Origin: GCA-2862585 sp965277895
GTDB taxonomy: Bacteria > Bacteroidota > Bacteroidia > Flavobacteriales > UBA7312
NCBI GenBank assembly: GCA_965277895.1
Contig: CBDIDR010000001.1
Coordinates: 1,054,001-1,118,000, forward strand
Direction of reading: 5' to 3'
DNA length: 64,000 bases
The notes under the pieces were generated by a model. The model was not told where the DNA came from. It ran no database searches and saw only the letters and a program-made list of their open reading frames with translations. Every line of letters begins with the position of its first letter. The stretch's first letter is position 1. Below, one piece after another: positions 26,525-34,390 of this stretch. A program made the position numbers and the translations under genes.

Positions 26525-27576
26525 TATTTAATCATTTCTTTTTTAAGAACAGTATCTTCTTGAATGTCAATAAACGCCACTTTACCAATTACATCATCTA
26601 TAAATTTTGGACTTATACCGTGTGCTGGTCTTTTAAAGGTTAAGTCATCTTTTGAAATAACTTTTCCTTTAGGAATATTTTTACTAGCTACTAAGCTTCT
26701 TCTAGCATGTTGTCTTGATTTATCTTCATCAGGGATAGCTACAACATCAAATTCACCTAATAGCTCTAAGGTTTGTTTCATGTTATTTCTGAAAACTTTT
26801 AGGTCTTCTTTATCCATAGCATGATAATGATCGTTTCCAGCAAGTGTTTTATTGTGAGTAAAATGTTTTTCTATAATTTTTGAGCCTAAAAGACTAGCAA
26901 CTTCACATACTTTCATATCTTTTGGTAGGGTATGATCTGAATAGCCAATAATTAAGTCAGGAAATGCCTCTTTTAGACCAAGAATCATTCCAAGATTGGC
27001 ATTCTTGTCAGGAGTAGGATAATTTAATACACAGTGCATAAGAGATAGTGGTAAATCGAACGCTTTAATCCACCCTACAGCATCTTTCACTTCTTCTAAG
27101 CTACTTGCACCTGTTGACAACAATATAGGTTTGCCAAATCCACACATATACTCAATAAAAGGTTTATTTGTTATGTCAGACGATGAAATTTTAAATACAT
27201 TCATCATTTCATTCAAAAATGTAGCAGATTCAATATCAAATGGAGTGCTTAGAAACTCAATACCTACTTCATCACAATAATTCTTTAATTCTTGCATTTC
27301 TTCTTTCCAAAATGAGTCATGTTTTTTGAATAGCTCGTATTGAGAAAGAGTAGGTTCTTTACTGGTATCCCAATATGCTGGGGAATCTTTTGAGGCTAAT
27401 GTTTCTGCTTTATAGGACTGAAATTTTATAGCATCTGCTCCACCTTCTTTTGCTTCTCTTACTAAACGTTTAGCTGTTTCCATTGAACCCTCATGATTTA
27501 CTCCTGCTTCAGCAATCATATAAGGGTTTACTATTTTACTGTTTGTTTTACTTTTAATCAGATCACTCAATTTCAT
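26524..27576 (-). CDS. N-acetylneuraminate synthase family protein (nonulosonic acid synthase)
   Basis: Condenses a six-carbon sugar with phosphoenolpyruvate to a nine-carbon acid. The TIM-barrel domain (about residues 15-270) has MIAEAGVNHEGSMETAKRLV, GADAIKFQSY, LSTPFD, KISSSDITN, LLSTGASSLEEV, GYSDHT and IIEKHFTHNK, all NeuB-family signatures. A C-terminal SAF (antifreeze-like) domain follows from about residue 290 (ARRSLVASKNIPKGKVI). GNDHYHAMDKEDL replaces the common neuraminate-type GPDH..SL segment, so the product may be a legionaminic-, pseudaminic- or Kdn-like acid. It overlaps the upstream fusion gene by 4 nt. Confidence 0.92.
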   Translation of the reverse strand: MKLSDLIKSKTNSKIVNPYMIAEAGVNHEGSMETAKRLVREAKEGGADAIKFQSYKAETLASKDSPAYWDTSKEPTLSQYELFKKHDSFWKEEMQELKNYCDEVGIEFLSTPFDIESATFLNEMMNVFKISSSDITNKPFIEYMCGFGKPILLSTGASSLEEVKDAVGWIKAFDLPLSLMHCVLNYPTPDKNANLGMILGLKEAFPDLIIGYSDHTLPKDMKVCEVASLLGSKIIEKHFTHNKTLAGNDHYHAMDKEDLKVFRNNMKQTLELLGEFDVVAIPDEDKSRQHARRSLVASKNIPKGKVISKDDLTFKRPAHGISPKFIDDVIGKVAFIDIQEDTVLKKEMIK

Positions 27577-29192
27577 AGTATGTTTTGTATTATTTTTTGA
27601 ACGGTTTTTCTTCCTTTTTTTAATTCGTTATTCTGCATCAAAATACTCATTTCTTGCCTCTTTGTTTTATCTTCTACAAGTTTAATAAAGTTTTCTAAGA
27701 TATCTTTTTCTTTAACATCGTATCCAAGACCAAGGTTTTGAAAACCAAACTTTTCATAGGCGAAAAAATGAGTCGTTTCTCTCTCATTTTGAGACAATAC
27801 TATTGCAGGTGTACCGATGCTAGCAATCTCATAAATTGTTCTGCCTGCTGATGTGAAAATAAGGTCACTATTGTACATGTAATCAGAAATATTAAAAATA
27901 TCCTTTAAGATATTAATTTTTGCAAAGGAGTTTAAGGAATCAAAATTTTGATAACCAAAACCTGCAATAACATTTATTTCAATATTATTTTCCATACAAT
28001 AGTCATATATGGATGATATCACTTTTTTAGTATAATTATTTGGGTCAACTCCTCCAAATGTTATTAGTATTTCATTTACATCATTAATTTCTTTTGCTTT
28101 TTGAAAATGAAAAAATTCGTCTCTTAGAATAAAGTAATCTTGTCCATAAAAGTGATTTTTACTTTTATTTATTTCTGGATAAATGGCGTTAACTACTGAG
28201 TCTGCAATATTAGCTCCAGGTCCTAAATCTTCAAAATTTATAGTTTTGATATTCAATGACTTAATAGCATGCATATACTCTAGTGAAGTGTCTAGTCTGT
28301 CATTAATTATTAGGTCTGGATTTCTTTTTTTGATATCGTCAATAATATTATCTTCTTCTTGAATAAAACAAGGGTAGTTGAAAGTAGAAATTTTCTGAAA
28401 AGCAAGCTCACTATTTTTGTCTACTAAGAATTCAATACTGTGATTAAGAATATCATTTGCTAGTATTAGCGTATTGTGAACATGTCCTAGACCAAGTTTT
28501 TGATTTCCTGTAACAACAAATAGTATTTTCTTTTTGGCGAGGTAGTATTCGCACAAGCTCCAATCTTCATAAGTATCAATATCAATTTCTTCTCCATTTG
28601 ACAATAGGTGTAGTGACACTTCATTTCCTATTCTGCTATTATTACTTACACACTTTGATTTTGTGATTAGAAATCCTCCTGTTTCTGAATAAATTTTAGT
28701 TAGATATTGTCTATTTAAACGCTCACTATAGTTTGGGACATATTTCCCTTTTTCTTCTCGCCAGGATAAATGTGTAGAATCTTTTGCTGAAATTATGGAG
28801 TCAGTTTCGTCATTTTTTAGCATATTTTGAATAGCAGAATCTAACGAAGAAGTCTTTAAAAGAGGAGAAGTTGGTTGAAATGTTATTACTAAATCGTAAG
28901 ATTTTCCTTCGATTTTTTCTACAGCCTTGAAGCATTCATAGATGACTGGGTCTAAAGTCGTATTATCATGAGCATTATTTTCATGCCTTTTAAATGTTTT
29001 AGCATTAAATTTAGTTGCCATATTTAATATTTCATCATCATCAGAAGAAACATAAACATCGGGCTTAAAAGTTGATGATAAGGCAGTTTTAATACTGTAA
29101 TACAATAGAGGTTTACCGCCAAGAAGTCTTAAGTTTTTTCTTGGAATTCCTTTTGATCCTCCTCTTGCAGGTATTATTACTAGAATATTCAT
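27573..29192 (-). CDS. Fused CMP-nonulosonate synthetase and PseG-like domain protein
   Basis: Two proteins in one chain of 539 residues. Residues 1 to about 225 are an acylneuraminate cytidylyltransferase: IPARGGSKGIPRKNLRLLGGKPLLYYSI at the CTP site, VSSDDDEI, and TFQPTSPLL. Residues about 228-539 are a GT-B-like domain resembling PseG, the UDP-sugar hydrolase of pseudaminic acid synthesis: VTGNQKLGLGHVHNTLILA, ITFGGVDPNN, and FTSAGRTIYEIASIGTPAIVL. The His of the GxGH motif is kept, but the Arg that usually follows is absent. The fusion suggests that activation and hydrolysis occur in one protein. It overlaps the synthase gene by 4 nt. Confidence 0.88.
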   Translation of the reverse strand: MNILVIIPARGGSKGIPRKNLRLLGGKPLLYYSIKTALSSTFKPDVYVSSDDDEILNMATKFNAKTFKRHENNAHDNTTLDPVIYECFKAVEKIEGKSYDLVITFQPTSPLLKTSSLDSAIQNMLKNDETDSIISAKDSTHLSWREEKGKYVPNYSERLNRQYLTKIYSETGGFLITKSKCVSNNSRIGNEVSLHLLSNGEEIDIDTYEDWSLCEYYLAKKKILFVVTGNQKLGLGHVHNTLILANDILNHSIEFLVDKNSELAFQKISTFNYPCFIQEEDNIIDDIKKRNPDLIINDRLDTSLEYMHAIKSLNIKTINFEDLGPGANIADSVVNAIYPEINKSKNHFYGQDYFILRDEFFHFQKAKEINDVNEILITFGGVDPNNYTKKVISSIYDYCMENNIEINVIAGFGYQNFDSLNSFAKINILKDIFNISDYMYNSDLIFTSAGRTIYEIASIGTPAIVLSQNERETTHFFAYEKFGFQNLGLGYDVKEKDILENFIKLVEDKTKRQEMSILMQNNELKKGRKTVQKIIQNIL

Positions 29193-29221
29193 TGTTACTT
29201 TATCGTATTGTCTAACGAATT

Positions 29222-29229
29222 CAAATATA
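29222..29229 (-). promoter_or_regulatory. -7 element for the nonulosonate operon
   Basis: On the minus strand TATATTTG matches TAnnTTTG exactly, 30 nt before the fusion-gene start, in the only intergenic gap (56 bp) inside the cluster. No clear TTTG lies at the usual upstream distance. Confidence 0.4.
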
Positions 29230-29248
29230 TCACTTAAATATACATTTA

Positions 29249-30163
29249 CTAGTTTGTATTATCTCTATCAAATAATAATCCCAAACTAACCCAGTAACGA
29301 AATCTTACAATCATTATTCCTTTATGGGGCTTTAAAATGAATAAATAGGCGAAAAATAATACAATTGAAGCGATCCATTTTGTTCCTTCTTCTAAAATTC
29401 TTGAGAAATAATTCAAAAGTCCTAATTGTGTGGTTCTTATTTTTTCGGATTTCCCTATACCAAGAGCTTGTCTTTTTATAAAATCACTTTTTGTTCTCTC
29501 TTCGGGAATTCTATGGTGAACAATTGCATCAGGAACGTATAATACTTTCATTTTGTTAGCATACATTCTCATGAAGATATCTTTTTCTTCTCCTCCGCCC
29601 AATCCTGACTTGACTCTTCCAAGTGTTACGTTAAAGTCGCCTATTTTTTCGAAAACTTCTTTTCGAAAACTCATGTTTGTTCCAATAGGGTATTTTGATT
29701 TACTGAAATATTTTTTTTTATTTCCTAAATTAAAATAAGCGTGTAGAGAATTGAGGTATTTATTTTCCCATAAAGGTGGTTTTGGACTTTCATATTTTAG
29801 AAAAATTTTACTCCCAATTGCCATCGTTTCTTTTTCTGTTCTAAAATAGAAATCTAACTTTTCGAAATAATTTTCATCTAAAATGGCATCATCATCAACA
29901 AAAATGATGACATCTCCTTTTGCTTCTTTAATACCTCTGTTTCGTGCATACGATAATCCTTGCTGAAGTTCTAAAAAATACTTTACTGTAAATGGGCTAC
30001 TTTTCTTAAATTCTGATGTAAGGTCTTTTGTGTTTCCTGGCGAATTATTATCAACAATAATGATTTCAAACTGAGAATTATCTAGACTTTGTGTTTGAAT
30101 GGATTCAAATAGTTTTGGTAGAAATCGTTCTCTATTGTAAGTGCTTATTATTGCTGATATCAT
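29249..30163 (-). CDS. Glycosyltransferase family 2
   Basis: GT-A inverting glycosyltransferase. It begins MISAIISTYNRERFLPKLFESI and has the nucleotide-sugar motif DVIIFVDDDAIL near residue 93 and GGGEEKDIFMRM near 200. A hydrophobic C-terminal segment (WIASIVLFFAYLFIL) anchors it to the inner membrane. The ATG at 30163 overlaps the galE stop as ATGA, so I prefer it to an in-frame start 27 nt earlier; this gives 304 residues. It likely adds one sugar to the lipid-linked glycan; donor and acceptor are unknown. Confidence 0.88.
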   Translation of the reverse strand: MISAIISTYNRERFLPKLFESIQTQSLDNSQFEIIIVDNNSPGNTKDLTSEFKKSSPFTVKYFLELQQGLSYARNRGIKEAKGDVIIFVDDDAILDENYFEKLDFYFRTEKETMAIGSKIFLKYESPKPPLWENKYLNSLHAYFNLGNKKKYFSKSKYPIGTNMSFRKEVFEKIGDFNVTLGRVKSGLGGGEEKDIFMRMYANKMKVLYVPDAIVHHRIPEERTKSDFIKRQALGIGKSEKIRTTQLGLLNYFSRILEEGTKWIASIVLFFAYLFILKPHKGIMIVRFRYWVSLGLLFDRDNTN

Positions 30164-31155
30164 CTTGTTTTTTGTTGTTCCCATTTCCACGCGCTTTTCA
30201 TGGCGTTTCCTAGTGGCATTTTAGCTTTCCATTTTAGTTCATTAGTAGATAGTGTGTTGTCTGAGTATATTTGTTCAACATCACCAGCTCGTCGTGGTCC
30301 TATCTTAAAGTTAATTTGTAATTCATTGACTTCCTCAAATATACGAATAGCTTCTAATACACTAACGCCTTTCCCTGTTCCAATATTAAAAACTGATTTA
30401 TTACCATTGCTTATCACATAATTTAATGCCTTTACGTGTGCATTTGCTAGATCAATAACGTGAATATAATCTCTAAGACAAGTACCGTCAGGTGTGTTGT
30501 AATCATCACCAAATACGGTTATTTGTTCTCTTATACCTATGGCTGTCTCTGTAATTATTGGCACTAAATTACTTGCTTTATCAGAAGAGCAATCGCCTAT
30601 CAATCCACTTTCATGAGAGCCAATTGGATTAAAATATCGTAAGGAAACACTATTTAAATCTACTTTGTTTAGTAGCTTTTCACAGAGTTGTTTGCTTTCT
30701 CCATATGGCGATTCTGCTTTTTTGAACGGTGCAGATTCGTTAACAGGTAATACATCAGGACTTCCATATACAGTACATGAAGATGAGAAAATAATATTGT
30801 TTATCCCAAAGTCTTTCATAAGCTTTAATAAAACTTCAAGAGACCCAATATTATTATTGAAATACTTCTCAGGTTCTCTGACCGACTCTTCAACAGATTT
30901 GAAAGCTGCAAAATGAATGACGCCTTTTACATTCTTCTCTGTTTCAAATACCTTTTTAAATTCGGATTCATTAGTGCAATCAATTTTATAAAAAGGAATT
31001 TTTTCACCAATAATTTTTTCAGCTCCTTTTAAATTTTCAATAGAGGTATTACTAAGGTTATCGACTACAATAGGAGTGAAACCATTTTGACTTAGTTCTA
31101 CAAGTGTATGTGAACCGATATAACCTGCTCCTCCAGTAACTAAAATTTTATTCAT
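30160..31155 (-). CDS. galE: UDP-glucose 4-epimerase
   Basis: Short-chain dehydrogenase-type epimerase interconverting UDP-glucose and UDP-galactose, possibly also the N-acetyl forms. NAD-binding motif ILVTGGAGYIGSH is at the N-terminus. The catalytic SSSCTVYG and YGESK (Tyr-x3-Lys) are near residues 125-155. LRYFNPIGSHESG and RRAGDVEQIYSD are further GalE signatures. 331 residues is typical. It precedes the GT2 gene with an ATGA overlap and follows the M1 peptidase gene by 2 nt on the opposite side of its start. It probably supplies galactose for the surface glycan. Confidence 0.93.
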   Translation of the reverse strand: MNKILVTGGAGYIGSHTLVELSQNGFTPIVVDNLSNTSIENLKGAEKIIGEKIPFYKIDCTNESEFKKVFETEKNVKGVIHFAAFKSVEESVREPEKYFNNNIGSLEVLLKLMKDFGINNIIFSSSCTVYGSPDVLPVNESAPFKKAESPYGESKQLCEKLLNKVDLNSVSLRYFNPIGSHESGLIGDCSSDKASNLVPIITETAIGIREQITVFGDDYNTPDGTCLRDYIHVIDLANAHVKALNYVISNGNKSVFNIGTGKGVSVLEAIRIFEEVNELQINFKIGPRRAGDVEQIYSDNTLSTNELKWKAKMPLGNAMKSAWKWEQQKTR

Positions 31156-31157
31156 GT

Positions 31158-34100
31158 TTAAAAAGTTCGTCCGATACCAACAACAAATCGGTTAGTTTGA
31201 TAGCTATCTTCGTCAATATCTGGATATCTATTTAGGAAAAATGGAAAATCAACTCTAACCGTTAGTGGTTTCACCATTTGAAGTGCTCCCCACTTTCGTA
31301 TTGTTAAAGCGACTCCTATACCAGCATCTGTACGAACATCTGAAAAAGCATCTTTTATGTTCTCAGATGTAACTTCAGTAGTATTTATAATTCCCGCATC
31401 GGCAAATAGGTAAGTTGTTAAAGGAGAATTGAATATTTTAACAAGTGGTAATAAATTTTGAAACTCTAATTCAGCACTGACAGATGCTCCACTTTCTCCT
31501 GAGAAGCTTTCTACATACTCAGCTTCCGAATTAAGTTCTGGAGCTAAATAACCAGAATATCCTCTAAGATTAAGTCCACCGCCCATATGAAAATGATTTG
31601 TAGTAGCACCATAGCCTAACCATTCATTTGGAACAAATCCAGCAGAACGCGTAAACTTATTTTCCATCATTTCTTCAGAGTTAGCACCAGCTAGGTATAA
31701 TTTTGATTCATTTGCCCAGTTTGAACCAGTACCATATTGACCAAATATTCTTGTATTGAACTTAAGTTTACCAATAGTATTTTTATGTACTGAAGTAAAT
31801 GTTAATTTAGAATAATCATAGTCGCTACCAACAGAAGAATTGTTTAGTTCTAATAGAATTTTTCCTTTTCCATTTTTATATGAGTAGGAGTGTACCCATC
31901 CAACAGAGGTTGTATTGTTAAATTTATTGGATTCCCAGACATTATAATTGGTATATGTTAAATCCGTATTCTTTGACCTATACATACTTTTGTAAGATGC
32001 ATAGAACGTGTTCTTCTTAGAATAGTCTTTCTTTTCAATTCGGATTTTGTTCAGTTTTAATCCATCAAGGAATCGACTATGTAGGCTAATAGCAGAATGT
32101 TTGCTGAATTTATCTAATCCAGTACTATAATTAAATCTGTATGAAACTGGATTGTATTTATCCACTATATTTTCATCTATATCTCTTTGTAATACGGCAG
32201 TATTAAGCCAAACGTTGGAGTTAATTTTATGGTGATAATTCATATAGCTACCATTGAAATGCCAACCAACTTTCACTCCATCAAAATTATTGTACCATAC
32301 ATCAGGACGACTGTTTAATTCATATTTCGTCCAATCAGGCATATTCCATACTTTCGAATCAAAACTGACTCCTAATGGCATTTGACTTTTATTATTTAAC
32401 ATGTAGCGGTCTGCCAATCGTTTTGTTGGGTCAATTTCAACATAGTCTATGCCTCCAGGAATATTAACTGTAGCTGTATAGCTTGGGAATATTTTGCCCC
32501 AAGCATGCCATTTGTCAAGTACTGTAGCAGTAGTGTTTTTCACAAACCAATTGTTAGGTATATGGAAGGTATATTCTTTGCCATCATTTGAAAATACACT
32601 GAAATCAATAGGCATTTGCATTTCGCCTTTTCTCTCAAAAGTAATTTCGAAATTATCGTTATCAACAGACTTTATATTTTGGATGCTGTAGTCAATAGTT
32701 TTAGTTGTTTCTAACCATTGGTCAAAAAACCAGTTTAAATCTACTTCAGTATATTCTATGATTGCTTGTCTAAAATCATCAAAATAGGGGTGAGCCATTT
32801 TCCATTTTTCAAAATAATGCTTCATAGCGTTAAGAAATAAGTCTTCTCCTAAAACATATTCCAAATTATACAGCATAGTTGCTGTTTTGTAATAAACGTG
32901 TCTGTAGCCACCACCATGTCCAACGGCACTGCCAAAATCATCTGAGTGCGTATTTAAAGGGGGGTCATTGTATTTAGTAGCGTCCCTCATGTATGCGTAG
33001 TATACCCTTGAGTCTATAGCTTTTACAGCTTTAGTAAAGCGTTGTCCGTATTTACTAGCTGGTTTTTCTCTAACAAGGAACTCGCCGTCTATCTTTTTTA
33101 ATGCCCATGCTGTAAGGAACTGTGTAAATCCTTCATCCAGAGCAGCTCTGTATGTTTCATTTGAACCTACTTGAGCATAAAACCATTGGTGACCAATTTC
33201 GTGGGCTAGTAAACCTCTATATCCAGGGTCACTACCACCATCTAAAGTAATCATTGGGTATTCCATTCCGTCTCTAGCATCAGCAACAATAATTTTATTG
33301 TAGGTGTACATCCCTATGTCTTCTGAAAAAATCCTAATTACTTCAGCTGCAAAGTCGGCAGCATTTTGCCATTTGGAAGCGTGTGGTTCCTGAACTAATG
33401 ATATTGCACTAATACCATTCCATACAGTTTCTCCAATTCGGTAAGTGGGGTCAGCTGTAAAGGCGAAATCGTGAACATTTTCAGCATGATATATCCAAGT
33501 TTTCCTTGATAAACTATCGTATGGTGTAATTATGCTAGCAGGGGAGTTCCATTCTTTGTCAGCAAAGTTTTTGATATCTAACTTTTTCCTCAAACTTTCA
33601 GGCATAACCTCATCTCTATTTTGAAGTGCTCCAGTAGCTTCTACTACAAAGTTTGATGCGAAAGTTAATTCAACATCAAAAGTGCCAAAGTCACCATAAA
33701 ATTCTTTTCCTAGATGTTGGTCTTTAGTCCAGCCGAATTTTTTATCATAAACGGCAATTCTAGGATACCACAATACACCATCATAGTGTTTATTGCCGAA
33801 GGCATTGAATGTCTTCATTCGTCTTCTTAAAGTACCAGTATCAAAATAGGTTTTGAAATCCATAGTGATAGTGATGCTTTCACCGCTTTTAAGAGGTTCG
33901 TTTAACTCAACTTTCAAAATAGTATTATCCAGTGTGGTTTTTACTAATTTTCCATCAATTCTTAAATCATTTACTACTGTTCCTAAACCTTTTTCTTCAT
34001 ATCTACCATAAGTAATATCTCTTTTGTTTTGATTGTATAATTCAGAACAATACGAGTTAGGAGTAAAGGCATTCTGATAGAGGTGGAAGTAAATCTCATT

Positions 34101-34364
34101 TAAAGTGTTTGGAGAGTTGTTCCAGTATACGAGTTGTTCACTTGCGTCTATGATATCCTTAGTTTCATCAATATTTGCTTTGATGGTATAATGAACATCT
34201 TGTTGCCAGTAGCCTGCTGGAGCTTTATTTTTCCAATAATTGGGGTTATCGGCCTGACGGTAGGTATTTGGTGTAGTTATTGGGTTGTATGCACTTTGAG
34301 CAAATATGTTTAAAGTGACTAATGCACTTATCAAAAAAAGAAAATTTCTCATTAAAGTATTCAT
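31158..34364 (-). CDS. M1-family metallopeptidase with C-terminal Omp85-like barrel
   Basis: The N-terminal two thirds are an M1 (gluzincin) aminopeptidase: GMEYPMITLDGG, then HEIGHQWFYAQ with the downstream zinc ligand Glu in ALDEGFTQF, near residues 370-415. The last roughly 430 residues look like outer-membrane barrel strands: repeated Tyr-rich amphipathic strands, GGGLNLRGYSGYL (like the RGY/F motif of Omp85 barrels), LFADAGIIN, DAGIGVALTIRKWG and a terminal aromatic (GIGRTF). A signal peptide precedes. The ATG at 34364 is used (first ATG; alternative 34352). The peptidase is probably tethered to the outer membrane. It follows the TonB receptor gene by 26 nt. Confidence 0.85.
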   Translation of the reverse strand: MNTLMRNFLFLISALVTLNIFAQSAYNPITTPNTYRQADNPNYWKNKAPAGYWQQDVHYTIKANIDETKDIIDASEQLVYWNNSPNTLNEIYFHLYQNAFTPNSYCSELYNQNKRDITYGRYEEKGLGTVVNDLRIDGKLVKTTLDNTILKVELNEPLKSGESITITMDFKTYFDTGTLRRRMKTFNAFGNKHYDGVLWYPRIAVYDKKFGWTKDQHLGKEFYGDFGTFDVELTFASNFVVEATGALQNRDEVMPESLRKKLDIKNFADKEWNSPASIITPYDSLSRKTWIYHAENVHDFAFTADPTYRIGETVWNGISAISLVQEPHASKWQNAADFAAEVIRIFSEDIGMYTYNKIIVADARDGMEYPMITLDGGSDPGYRGLLAHEIGHQWFYAQVGSNETYRAALDEGFTQFLTAWALKKIDGEFLVREKPASKYGQRFTKAVKAIDSRVYYAYMRDATKYNDPPLNTHSDDFGSAVGHGGGYRHVYYKTATMLYNLEYVLGEDLFLNAMKHYFEKWKMAHPYFDDFRQAIIEYTEVDLNWFFDQWLETTKTIDYSIQNIKSVDNDNFEITFERKGEMQMPIDFSVFSNDGKEYTFHIPNNWFVKNTTATVLDKWHAWGKIFPSYTATVNIPGGIDYVEIDPTKRLADRYMLNNKSQMPLGVSFDSKVWNMPDWTKYELNSRPDVWYNNFDGVKVGWHFNGSYMNYHHKINSNVWLNTAVLQRDIDENIVDKYNPVSYRFNYSTGLDKFSKHSAISLHSRFLDGLKLNKIRIEKKDYSKKNTFYASYKSMYRSKNTDLTYTNYNVWESNKFNNTTSVGWVHSYSYKNGKGKILLELNNSSVGSDYDYSKLTFTSVHKNTIGKLKFNTRIFGQYGTGSNWANESKLYLAGANSEEMMENKFTRSAGFVPNEWLGYGATTNHFHMGGGLNLRGYSGYLAPELNSEAEYVESFSGESGASVSAELEFQNLLPLVKIFNSPLTTYLFADAGIINTTEVTSENIKDAFSDVRTDAGIGVALTIRKWGALQMVKPLTVRVDFPFFLNRYPDIDEDSYQTNRFVVGIGRTF

Positions 34365-34390
34365 GTTGTTAAAGGGCAAAGTTAAGCTAT

